A DNA stretch of 64,000 nucleotides from NCBI RefSeq assembly GCF_901000735.1, contig NC_081542.1, positions 27,915,093-27,979,092 of the forward strand. The letters are read 5' to 3'. How positions within the stretch are numbered: the first letter of the stretch is position 1; every line of letters begins with the position of its first letter. Shown in pieces: positions 43,981 to 55,479 of this stretch. The notes under the pieces were generated by a model. That model was not told where the DNA came from. It did not search any database and saw only the letters and a program-made list of their open reading frames with translations. A program made the translations under genes and the position numbers. The DNA comes from Corylus avellana (taxonomy: Eukaryota > Streptophyta > Magnoliopsida > Fagales > Betulaceae).

Positions 43981-44391
43981 TGTTAGAATACATCATCCAG
44001 CAGTGCTGCCACGTGCTCCAAATGATCCTACATTACAGCCACATGCCCCAGATGATGACTCAGCAACATATGCTCTCAAAGGAAAGGAAAGCAATGCTGT
44101 CACTCACAAGAAAAGAGAAACGTAGCTACCAAGGATTCACTGAGAAGGAAAGAAGAATATCACTGATATACAATCTCCAGCTTGCCAAGATATGCTAAGA
44201 TTCAAGTCTTTACTAAAGGATCTCAATGTAATTGGCAATCCCACTAATTCAGGGATGTGTCTTGTCTTATACCATTTTATTCTATTGTCAACACTCTTGT
44301 ATAAGGTGTATATAAACCCCACCGTATCAAAAAGATATCATCGAATGAAATAGCCTTTTGAACTCTATATTACTCGTGTTTAAATTTTTAT
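43981..44391 (+). repeat. 5' LTR of copia element
   Basis: Starts TGTTAGAATACATC and ends just before the primer-binding site. TATA-like GTATATAAAC at 44308-44317. The 3' terminus is degenerate (no clear CA). Confidence 0.75.
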
Positions 44392-44444
44392 ATGGTATCA
44401 GAGCTTTTCATAGGAAAACTCCTTCGATCCTAAAAGCTTTTCTC

Positions 44445-46277
44445 ATGGCTGAATCATCCACCACATCACCTGCATCATCTGTCACACCACTTGCATCATC
44501 CACCTGCCCTACCATATCACCTGCATCATTCATCAGCCTCACCCTTCCTAGCATCACCCAACACATCTCCACCAAACTTGATACCCTTTCGGATTACTTG
44601 AATTGGGTCTTACACTTCACACCAATTTTGAATGCTCATGATCTTATGGGGATTGTTGATGGCAGTGAGCCATGCCCTCCTAAGTACTTGAATGATGAAG
44701 CTGGAGAAATAACCACAGTTGTAAACCCAGCATATTCCATTTGGCAAAAGAAGGATCAATCCCTTCTCAGTTGGTTCAACACCACTCTGTCAGATCGTGT
44801 TTTGTCCTCACTTTATGGACTAACCACGGCTAGACAAGTTTGGACCACTTTAGCCACTCGTTATGCCTCACAGTCTAAGGCAAGAATGTCTTACTTGAAA
44901 CGTCAGCTACAGACCCTCAATCAGGGATCTAAAACATGTTCTGACTTTCTCAGAGAGGCCAAATCCTGGGTAGATTTACTTGCAGCAGCAGGACATCCTG
45001 TTAAAGAAGATGACCTCATCTCATTTGTTTTGGGAGGTCTTAGTCCTGCCACACAACATTCATCACTCTCTACACCTTTTCCACCCGAACAACTAGCATG
45101 TCTTTTGAAGACTTCCAAGCAGAATTGCTTAACTATGAAATTCTGTTTGGCAATCAGCAGCACTTGCAGCAGCCTATCACTGAACTTTGCCCTCTACTCT
45201 CAAAAGCCTAAATTCTCCAATGCTCATCATCATAAGAGAAAATCAGGAGGCCCTACAAGGAGCAATTATCATACAGGAGTCCCTCCCAAGAGCAATTATC
45301 AAACTAGTCAGAAGCGCACTGGTAATCATTTTCCCAGAAATTCTTTTAGTAGTCAACCTAATAATCACTTTACTTCTGGTAGAGCTCCTTGCCAAATCTG
45401 TGGCAAAACAGGACACCAAGCACTTGACTACTTCCATAGAATGAACCACTCCTTTCAAGGGTGTCATCCTCCATCCCAACTGGCTGCCATGACTGCTAGA
45501 GCTCATCCTCATGTCACAGAACAGCATGATGAAGAACCTTGGTATGCTGACAGTGGAGCAAATAACCATGTCACAGCAGCCTTGGATAACTTAACTCTTC
45601 AAGAACCGTTTAAAGGTGATGAGGAAGTGGTTGTAGGTAATGGTACAGGTCTCCCTATTGCAAACATAGGTTCCTCTATCCTCTATCATTCCAAAGTACC
45701 CTTTAAAGTGAACAATATTCTTCATTGCCCTACTGCTGCAGCTAACTTACTCTCTATCCAAAAATTCTGTGTAGATAACGAGTGTTGGTTTATATTAACT
45801 GATTCCTATTTTTTTGTGAAGGACAACCGCACGGGGCAGACTCTTTTGCAAGGGCCAAGTAGGGATGGACTTTATCCAATTCTCATTTCCAAAACAGCAA
45901 ATAAATCCAGGAGATTCACTGCCTTCATTGGAATCTCAGCCTCCTCTGTCATTTGGCATCGTAGACTAGGACATCCAGCTCCTCCTATCATCAATAAACT
46001 TAGGCAGAATGCACAACTACCTATCTTTGGTGCTCCCTCACATCAATCATTATGTGAATCATGTCAAGTAGCCAAGTCTAAATGTTTACCTTTTTCTGAA
46101 TCCAATAATGTAACCTCTGCTGCTTTAGAAATAATACATTCAGATTTGTGGAGTTCTCCCATTCCTTCTCTTAGTGGATGTAGATACTATGTTACTTTCA
46201 TTGACAATTTCACTCGTTTTTATTGGATTTATTTTCTGCCGTCTTTCTCAAAAATTCATACTCTTTTGGAGCAATAG
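44445..46277 (+). CDS. Ty1/copia gag-protease-integrase polyprotein, truncated
   Basis: A 610-codon open frame. Start chosen at the ATG giving MAESSTT, 40 nt after the primer-binding site. Order: gag (LSDYLNWVLHF, W-TL--RYAS, FLREAKSWVDLLAAAGHPV); a zinc knuckle CQICGKTGHQALDY near residue 335; aspartic protease YADSGANNHVT near 380; GAG-pre-integrase HHCC domain (WHRRLGHP, CESCQVAKSKC) near 510-560; start of the integrase core (HSDLWSSP, YYVTFIDNFTRFYWIYFL). The fourth zinc ligand is Tyr rather than Cys. The protein stops before the second catalytic Asp of integrase, and reverse transcriptase is absent. It normally packages and copies element RNA; this copy is non-autonomous. Confidence 0.88.
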   Translation: MAESSTTSPASSVTPLASSTCPTISPASFISLTLPSITQHISTKLDTLSDYLNWVLHFTPILNAHDLMGIVDGSEPCPPKYLNDEAGEITTVVNPAYSIWQKKDQSLLSWFNTTLSDRVLSSLYGLTTARQVWTTLATRYASQSKARMSYLKRQLQTLNQGSKTCSDFLREAKSWVDLLAAAGHPVKEDDLISFVLGGLSPATQHSSLSTPFPPEQLACLLKTSKQNCLTMKFCLAISSTCSSLSLNFALYSQKPKFSNAHHHKRKSGGPTRSNYHTGVPPKSNYQTSQKRTGNHFPRNSFSSQPNNHFTSGRAPCQICGKTGHQALDYFHRMNHSFQGCHPPSQLAAMTARAHPHVTEQHDEEPWYADSGANNHVTAALDNLTLQEPFKGDEEVVVGNGTGLPIANIGSSILYHSKVPFKVNNILHCPTAAANLLSIQKFCVDNECWFILTDSYFFVKDNRTGQTLLQGPSRDGLYPILISKTANKSRRFTAFIGISASSVIWHRRLGHPAPPIINKLRQNAQLPIFGAPSHQSLCESCQVAKSKCLPFSESNNVTSAALEIIHSDLWSSPIPSLSGCRYYVTFIDNFTRFYWIYFLPSFSKIHTLLEQ

Positions 46278-46570
46278 TGAAAGAATTTTGAGACTTAAGG
46301 AGTACAAGGGTTCTGCAGATGATATTTCTTTTACATTTCATTTGGAATTATTTTTTCATTCTTCCATATGTTTAGTATTTCTTATGTTTGTTTTTTGATA
46401 TTTCTTTCCTTCTATTTCATAGCAATTTACTCTGGAAGAGGTTTTGGTACTTAGATGTGGTTGATGGCAGCATAATCAAAAGACGTATTATGCATTATAG
46501 TTGCTAATTCATGATTTATGGTCATTCAACATTCAGCTTGAGCTCCCTTGTTTTGGTTAATTTTTAAGGT

Positions 46571-46752
46571 GGAGTAATGCTACACTTCACACCGATTTAT
46601 CACATCAATGTCACACCTATTGATATGGCATGTTTTAAATAATTTATACTTTTTTTTTTTTTTTGACATTGTAAGCCACTTAAAATACATCATCTCAATC
46701 GACGTGACATAAGTGTAATAAATGGGTGTGAAGAATAACATTATTCTTTAGG
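46571..46752. mobile_element. MITE, about 180 bp
   Basis: Imperfect inverted ends of about 70 bp. One end reads GAGTAATGCTACACTTCACACC; the other, in reverse, GAATAATGTTATTCTTCACACC. Confidence 0.75.
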
Positions 46753-46983
46753 GTAAGAAAGATGCACAAAATTGGAGGAAGCGGTGAGTTGTAGGGCATA
46801 AATGATTCAAATAAAGTAAACATGTGTGTGGACTTTCCAATCTATATAACTTTGATTGGATGAAATTTTGTCAAGGTTATCTCATTCGTGAGTGAAGTTT
46901 TCAGTCCCTCTTAACAGAATTTTTTGATTGTCATGAAGCAGTTCTTCTTCTTCTACGACTGCCGTTTTAGTGCTTCTTCTCTG

Positions 46984-46984
<1 letters not shown>

Positions 46985-47014
<30 letters not shown>
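46985..47014. repeat. TA microsatellite
   Basis: (TA)n of about 15 units. Confidence 0.95.
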
Positions 47015-47015
<1 letters not shown>

Positions 47016-47139
47016 CCCCCTCAATTTGCCATTGCCCGCACCAGAGTTCGATTGTCATAGGTCTAATTTTTCACAACAATTAAGCCACGCGATGGCCCTA
47101 AGCAAAGCACCAAGCAGTGCACCAATAAAGGCTATGCAA

Positions 47140-47753
47140 GGACAAGCCTCTATTGTATATATATATTGTGTACTCAAGGAAAGATGAGAAGATCGTGTTA
47201 CTAAGTCCATCAACACACTTCAAGTTGTACAGATGTACAGTAACACTCAGTTTGCTATGTTTAGTCCTATCATGAAGAGGCTTCCCTGCCTTTTTAAGCA
47301 AGTCGTAGTACTTTCGTACGTCACCTTCATCGACTTCTTTATTTATAATTTCTTCACCCCCTGCACCACGACTTGAGGCTCACAATTGTCTTCCCTAACA
47401 TCGTGCACGCCAAATACATCGCGCAACATGGCGTGCATATCTTCACCCAGTTCTGTGCTTACACTCGCATCTGCGGTCGGACGATTCGAATTAAAGTCTG
47501 CAACAGGACCCTGTACAAGCTTCTCACCGTGATAAATTCAGTCTTTGTATGAAGTAATTATTCATTTACTCCTTGTCAAGTGGTCGAGTACCAAATCCGG
47601 CGGGTGGTGCTGGTTAAGGTGACATGCCTTATAAGGGCAGTAAATGAATCCATCAGGGATTGTATAATTCCTAACTGCGAAGTCCACGAACGATCTACAC
47701 CCATCTCTGTATTCCTTTGTACTCCTAGATTTTGTCATCCAACTCTTGTCCAT
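47140..47753 (-). pseudogene. CACTA (En/Spm) transposase N-terminal remnant
   Basis: The minus strand starts with the plant transposase-associated domain (MDKSWM, EYRDGCRSFVDFA, IYCPYKAC, HL). A spacer reads GEKLVQGP, EDMHAMLRDVFGVHD, and then KYYDLLKKAGKPL, KHSKLSVTVHLYNLKC, which belongs to the TNP2-like transposase. Frames shift between the pieces and the catalytic part is missing. It is a broken 5' part of a CACTA transposase gene, which normally moves CACTA elements. Confidence 0.8.
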
Positions 47754-47854
47754 TTTTCTCTACGTACATTAGGAACAAATATATAATACTTAAAAATAAC
47801 AAATAAACACATAATTTAGTCTAAATTCAAACCAAGTCTAAATTGAAATGAATT

Positions 47855-47901
47855 TGTTATATATGGGGACCCTAAATAAAATAAATCTAGGTTAGTTGTA
47901 G

Positions 47902-47934
<33 letters not shown>

Positions 47935-48545
47935 AATTTATTTATTATTATTTTTTTTTTAATAAAATTTACATAAACCAAATTAAAACCACTACAAATT
48001 TAAATGCATTTGGTATGGGGACCCTAAATTAAATAAATCTAACTAGGTTAGTTTGCGAAACCTAAACAAAATTAAAACAACTACAAATTTAAATGCATTT
48101 GGTATGGGGACCCTAATTTAATAAACCAAGCTAGGTTTTTTTTTTAAAAAAAAAAAAAAAAAAAAATTATAACATTTACATAATCTAAATTTGCAAAACC
48201 GAAACAAAATTAAAGTCCAAATGGATATGCATTTGTTATATATAGGGACCCTAAATAAAATAAATCTAGCTAGGTTAGTTATTTTATGAATTTTTTGTGT
48301 CGCTTTTTTGTTTTTATAACCTAAACCCATAATCTAAATTTGCAAAACCTAAACAAAATTAAAGTCCAAATTTAAATGCATTTGTTATATATGGGGACCC
48401 TACATAAAATAAATCTAGGTAATTAGTTGTATTTTTTTTTTCATGAGGATACTTTTTTTTATTTTATAACATTTACATGATCCAAATTTAAATGTATTTG
48501 TTATATATGGGGACCCTAAATAAAATAAATTAGTTTAGTTGTTTC
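47855..48545. repeat. Minisatellite beside CACTA remnant
   Basis: Six diverged copies, spaced about 90-150 bp, of a unit with ATTTAAATGCATTTG-TAT and ATGGGGACCCTAA, plus poly(T) tracts. It lies upstream of the transposase start (minus strand), where CACTA elements often carry repeats. Confidence 0.75.
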
Positions 48546-48750
48546 TTTTCTTTTTTTGAAAAAAGAAACATTTACATAATCTCGATTGTAAAACCTACAC
48601 ACAAAAAAACAAAAACCTAATTTCAAGCAAATTACCTAGCATTATATATAGACATTAATATATATTTTGCATGCATGTTCATATATAACAATCCTACGTA
48701 CGTACATACCTTCCATACAAACAAATGAAAATAATCATCATATATTTCAA

Positions 48751-49954
48751 TTTTTTTCCAAGAGCGCGGCATAGGTAGGGTAAACCCTGGTTTGGGGGAG
48801 GAGGGATGGCCGTTGGCTGCCTCCCTCCTCCCCTCACTCTCTTCGCATGGTGAGCTAGCCTATTTACTTGATGTCCTTAGCTTTGTTGCCTCCTCCCTCC
48901 CCCTTCGGCTTGTGCGGTTTTCCTCCTTCTTTGCCGCCCGTTTCCCTTTTGTCTTGTTCTTTGGTTTTTTGTCCTTTCTCCCTTTGCCGCTGTGCCCGCC
49001 TAGCCGTACCCCCATCAATCCCTGCCGCGTCTTGTCTGTGTCGGGCTCGAGTTTGGATTGATTTGTTTTTGCTTGATCTCTCCTCCTCCGTCTGATTCAC
49101 ATTGACACGTGCCCCGTCATCCAACTCTCCGGATTCGTCCGTATCCATCCCACCTTTTACATCGGATTTGTCACTCTGACTGTGGTTTGTTTCTGTTATG
49201 TTTTGTGATTTATTTTCCTTTCCTATTTTTGCTTGTTATTTGTCGTTTCTTCTCGTTGTGTTTGTGTTTGTTTTTGCTTTTTTTGGCACACTTTGTGGTA
49301 TCGCTCTTGGGGGATTCACTCAAACTCTTCCCAAGGTTCGTTGAGTGCGTCGCCAATCTCCTCCGCGCTCGTTTTGCCTTCACTGTCTACTGCTGAGTCT
49401 TTTCAAGCATCCCCCACGATAAGCTTCCAACGCCACCTTCCGCGTCGGTTTCTAGCCAACACACGATCGGCTTTCTTCTGGCTGCTTTCATCCGCTTAGT
49501 ATGTTTTTCTTGTTTGTTTTTCCCTATATTGTTAGCTTTATTTTATTGTATTTCTGTTTTCCCTGTATTTGTTCGTTACTTTCCTGTTTTATTTCTTTGT
49601 ACTTTTTCTTTCCTGTTTTTTGCTTGTAATACCTCTCTCGTTTGATTTGCCCGTTTGTATCTTGATGCTCTGTGGGGTATTTGCTTTTGGTTCAAACCCT
49701 TGGGTTATGGATGTGATATCCTGGCTTACAGATCGAAGAGGATAGGTTTCGGCATGAGCGTACTTTGCTCTTAGGATCGAAGAATAAACGTTATTTATGC
49801 ATTGGATTGTCTGTTAATTTGGTGCAAATCTAATGTTAAACATGTTGAATAGTCATGGGTTAGCAGATGATGTTGTCATGGATTGGCCTTGATTGATCAA
49901 CACTGTTTTATCAATGAATGAGTATGATGTTTCCCTTTAAAAAAAAAAAAAAAA
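48751..49954 (+). mobile_element. 1.2 kb poly(A) retroposon, second copy
   Basis: Same family as 15037-16200 in the other orientation: pyrimidine-rich leader (CTGCCTCCCTCCTCCCCTC), then CTTCCAACGCC, GTGGATGTGATAT-like and GGTTAGC blocks, then poly(A). A 13-bp target duplication with one mismatch (TCATATATTTCAA and TCAAATATTTCAA) flanks it. Confidence 0.8.
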
Positions 49955-50012
49955 TCAAATATTTCAAACTAATAAATTATTCCCAAAACAAATATAATTT
50001 GTTAATAAATTT

Positions 50013-50030
50013 TATATATATATATATATA
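50013..50030. repeat. TA microsatellite
   Basis: (TA)n of about nine units next to a purine-rich tract that runs to about 50290. Confidence 0.9.
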
Positions 50031-50404
50031 CACCTGAGAGGAGATCGACGGAGACACAGAGGGAGAGCACACTGACTGCCGGCTGGAGTACTGCCGGAGG
50101 TAGAGTGAGAGTGACAGCCGGAGATGGCAGAGAGAGAGCGAGTGATCAACGGAGGAAAGAGTGCAACTTGGCCGGATAGAGTGACTGAGAGAGTACACTG
50201 ACCAGCCAGTGTGGAGAAGAAAGAAAAAAAGAGAGGGAGAGGAAGAGAGCTGTACCGCGCGGGAGGAGAAGAACGAAAAAAAAAGAAAGAAAGATGAATT
50301 ATGGATGTACAGTTGCTTATATCAAGTGAAACCTTAGTGGCTTGGTCCAATGATGTATATATATACATGGTTTAAACGAATTTACTATCAGCAATCTTAT
50401 TTCA

Positions 50405-53400
50405 TTAATTATACATGTGAATTTCTGCCTTGACAACTAGACGCATGGTTTTCGAATCCTCCCACGGCAATCCGTTCCACTCCCGTGCGTTGTCACAAGC
50501 AGCCTCGAAGACGTCCTGCCAGACAAAGGAAACAATCAGATACAATCATGAGAATATTAAGTCAAACATATCATTCCAACATACCGATTTGTTAGTACCC
50601 TAGAAGGAAATTCATCATAATAATGTGCAGGAGTCCTCTCAACCCTGTTCAGATCTGATTCCCACAGCCTAATCTGTCACAGAAGAGAGTTCATTTTAAA
50701 ACATCAGAAAACAAAGGGAAACATGACAATTCTTATTACCAAATATCTAAGCAATTTCAAGAACTTTGTTGTTGGGTAAAAGAGTATGGCCAAATCAGCG
50801 GCACAGCAAATAAAATCACATAAACTGAACAACAATAAAGGAGCTACAATATAATTTATGATAAATACAAATATAATATAGAGGAACTGAAACCTGATCC
50901 GTGACATTTTCGGGTATAGATGGCATTCTCTCTGCTACACAAGGATGGGAATTCTGCTGAAGAAAAGTAATAATCTGCAAAAAATTGTTTAGGAGTTAAG
51001 TGAAGCAAAATACCTACCAGGAGGACAAAACTGAAGGAAGTGGGAGACAATAGCATTTTAGACTTCCAATCCAAATGCCACAATGCAGTAACCCTTTTTA
51101 CCCATAAGAATACCTAGTTAAAGTGAGTGCATGTCAAGAAAGGGAGGACTGTATGTGTTTGTGTTGTCCATGTGCCAACCAGAGATTTATTTATTAAAAC
51201 AAAATCGAACCCATCGTATCTATTCCATGGTGGTAAAAACTACGACCAGACCATGACAACAACATTATGAGCATGTCAACAAGAGTATCTGATTATAGTT
51301 ATACCAATATTGAGCATGGAACTCCAAATCTCTAATGACTTAATTTGGACTTATTATTATGATGATTCAACCTAATACCTTTCGATCCATTAGTAAAGTC
51401 ACAATCCTGGATAACCACATGTTTATTAGAGCTAGTCAGGAGGGCAATTAAGAGAGCCTGAGGAACTCACTCACCCAGGCATGATAGTTTCAGAGACTTG
51501 CCCAAGGGACTCATGAATAGCATGCAAAATAGCACTTCAAATAACAGTTATTACCAGCAAGATTCCAAACAAAATTCAACAAAAAGAAAGAAGTCACACA
51601 CAATTTGCTCAACGTGTTCCAATATTTGCTCATGTTCACCAAGGTGAAATGGTAGATCCCTATTCCCACAAGCAGTAAGATCCCAACATGCAAAACTTAG
51701 GTCGACCAATTTGCAGCCTCCCCAACAAAAAAGTTAAATTGGACTCGATTAAAAGGTTCTTGCGGAGTTGGATTAACTTGTTCAGCATGAAACAAACACA
51801 AATAATTTTATTGTAAGCCAAAAGTCATATTAGAGAGGTAAATAGGGACATTGACCTAGATAGGCTCAAGTGGCGTAAAATAATCCATGTAGCCATTTCC
51901 AATTAGTGAGGATTAAGGTTTACTTGAGTTCAGTTCAGTTGAGTTCTAAAGTAGAAGGTATTGGAGTAGACTAATCTATACTTGCCTGCTCTGCTGCAAT
52001 ACCATTTTCAAAAGCATTATACAAACTTTCTTCTGTGATTGCTCCCACTATAAGATTTGGAAGTTGATACTCTATCCTGCATAAATAAGCACAGCATTTT
52101 TCATCTCAGAGATAATTTTAAAATATGAAAATACCACCTGGCATGTCACACCAAGCAGGATAATATAAAGATTAGAGAGCACCCTGTCGTAAGCAGAGGA
52201 AGTCTACTGTATAAGCATGAATTCAATTAAAGTATCACAAAGGAGAAGTAATTTATTATTTTCAAATATAAATGAATAGCCATATCATGCGATTAAATTG
52301 TAATCATTTACGCTCTTTATCAACATTAAGGTATGGCGAGAAACACTTTCGAGAAGGAATAACTTCTCATACCCAAAAAAAAAGGCCCTTATTTAGTGTA
52401 ACATATAGAAAATTGACTTTAACGTCCAAACCGCTGTTTCAAAGTAGCTCAATTTTAACCTTCAGAATAACCCTATTCAACTTCAAATGAGAAGCAAGAG
52501 GTAACCTGCTTTTCAAAGAATCACTTCAACCAAAATTATATCAAGCAATTGGTTGGCCTACCTTGAGAAAAGACGTAGAATTTCACAGTGTAACTTTGAA
52601 GTTGAGTATGCATACAACCTAAAATTTCCTTCCACAATTACAAATCCCTGGGAAAAAGAGAAAGAAGCAAGAGATGAGATATGTAATTACAAATTTGTGG
52701 TCACTACATATCCATAGTTCTTTACTGGAAAAAAATACAAAAAAAGGAAGACAAAGGCAAAGAAGTGAGATGAACAGGGAAAAAAGAAAGAAAATCAAGT
52801 CACGACAGGTGATATCAACTCGAAGGTTTATGATAGACACAAAAGATCATAGGGAGAAATTATAACAGTCATAAGATATGGCACTTGGTTCTCATTTTAT
52901 TTGGAGTCTTGTGGGCCATGCCGGGCAATATTCTTGAGTTACTTCAGTGTTGGAAGATGCAAGGGTAGAGACTGTAACAACCCCAAGAAAAGCGATAGCC
53001 ACATCTATATTGGCACCTCAAAAGGACTAGTCAATTTGAAGCGTCCCTATAATTTCTTATAAAGTTCAGTTTCACCTAAAAACTAGGCACTGTGAGATTT
53101 AACACTCATGACTATCTTTATAACCCACACTCTATGTGGGTTACTTCTCATCTTCCCAATATGGGAGCAGGATGTTACAAACTCCCCCTTTTAAACTCTT
53201 AACATCCTCGTCAAGGCCACATTAAACTCTTAACATCCTCGTCAAGGCCACGTCATGCAATGCTCCAATATCACAGGGTCTGGTATTACAACCTAGCTAT
53301 GATACCATTTGTAATGACCCAAGAAAAAGCACTAGCCACATCTGCACTCTAACCCTAAAAGGCTAGTCAATTTGGAGCTTCCTAAAATTACTTATAAAGC

Positions 53401-55444
53401 CTAATTTGACCTAATAACTAGGCAATATGGGACTTATCACTCATGATTATCTTTATAAACCACCCATTCTATGTGAGCTACTTCTCATCTTCCCAATATA
53501 GAAAGTCATCCCTACTTCACTTATATAGAGCATTTGGAGAGAAATAGACACTTTTTTTAGGACTGCGAGTCTAATGTGGTGCAATTAGAAGCTTCTTTCT
53601 TGAGTTTCCTTTTAGAGTGGGCTGTTACTTTTGTTCCTAATTTCTCATTCTCTAATCTTGTAGATTTTGTTAACTTTTTAGATTTTGAAGGGTGGTCGCT
53701 TCTCTTGTATAATTTTCGTGTACGCAAGCTTTTATTCTTCAATAAATCATTATTCATCAAAAAATAATATAACTTCAACAAATTTAATTCATCCTACCAA
53801 TGACAGGTTTCAGGACTGTTGATGACAAAGCAGCTAAAAATTCAAAATAGGTCAAGTAGTGAGGAGGATAAGTAGTAAAACAAAGCAGCCATATAAATGC
53901 GAGAGCCAACACCCAGCAATTTATAATAATTACCAATTATCTAGTTCTTGCAAATACCACATATTAAAATTAAGCTCCAATTCAGTTTTCACTGATACAA
54001 AAAAAATTTGGATAAGTAGAGCATTTGGTAAGAAAAGGAAAAAGAATGTTAACAAAAATCTCAAACAGTTTTCGCTGATGCAAATTACCAATACTATAGA
54101 GACAAAAAAAGCCTAGGAACTGAAGGTAACTACAAATGCTACCAACAATAAAAGCTAGGAAGAGATTCAAAGATCCTAATTGTTAGCTAGGAACATTCAC
54201 ATCCTGTGTTAATAGAGATATAGGAACTGTGGTCAGATATCTATTCCTGCCTTCAACAAGTTAGCAGCATCATTTGTGGTTTTAAAAGTACAAAAGAACT
54301 AATGAGCAGAAACAAGCAGTACTTCTGAGGCTCCATCTAAAATAGAGCAACACTTGGGCTACTCCGGAAGCTAGTGAGCCAAGCCACCAAGAAAATGTGC
54401 AGACAGAATATTATAGAGACCAAGCCAGCAAGAGTATAGAGGCACTGATTACATTACCTTTTGGCACAAATCGGAATTATAAACCAATTATAAGCACTGA
54501 AAGAGTAATTTGTTTATTGCCCTCCATTCAGGAGTAAGGCTATATACTAGGTGACAGTGATATCACAAACACACAAGAATGATGATAGGAATCAAATGCA
54601 ACCAGACAAAAAGAGAAAAATCAACTGCAGACAGGGAAAAGAGAAGAGAAAAGAAAAGAAAAGAAAAAAGCTAGACATATTCAATGAACGGTAATTCATG
54701 ACTTCACAAAAAACATACTTGTTTCCGTGATGATGAATCTGTTAAGCACACTGAAAGATTGGTAGCTAATTTAGTAGGTATAAACCAACTCTCGTTCATC
54801 CCCTGGACATATGCCACCAAAAGAAGAGAAAATCAAACTTCTAGCAAACTAATACTTGAATTACTATTTGAGGGATCACTACCACATTCTACACCAAGAA
54901 TAGCAGAAACTAGAATATAACTAGAATACCTGCTGAAGTTTAACCAATCCCAAGTCTGTGAGGTCCTTGATCCAACTCTTCTGAATCTCCGTCAATGTGT
55001 TACTATTATATGCCTAACAAATAAAGAAGTCAGCAACATCACGCCAACGTGAGATCTGCAATGACCAAGAAACTCCCTAGAAAGCAAGCAGACAGGTCTC
55101 ACATATACTAGAAGGATTAGTTTCCCTTCCCACCCCCCCACCCCCCATATCTGGTAAATCCGGGACCTCACCCCCTAACTAGTTTTTTTTTTTTTGTCTT
55201 AGTAGATGTTATTTGGACCAAATACCATTGTCAAAAAGATCAAGATTAGTTAACGCAACATGTGAAAAAGGTATATCTAATACCTTTCCTGTGACATGAC
55301 AACTAAGCTCTAGTAAGAATGAAATCAAATCGGCTGGGTCCACATCTCGCTCCTGGAACAAAATTAGAAATCCAGATTTAAATTGAATAACAGGTATTAT
55401 GAAGAACAAAGCTGAAGTTGCACTGCCCTACTGAGTTAAAGTAA

Positions 55445-55479
<35 letters not shown>

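Larger units (their letters stand above)
43981..46277 (+). mobile_element. Ty1/copia element, 3'-truncated
   Basis: A 5' LTR, a perfect primer-binding site TGGTATCAGAGC (44393-44404) and a long gag-pol frame, but no reverse transcriptase, RNase H or 3' LTR. The frame ends within integrase, and the next 700 bp show no copia coding. Confidence 0.88.
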
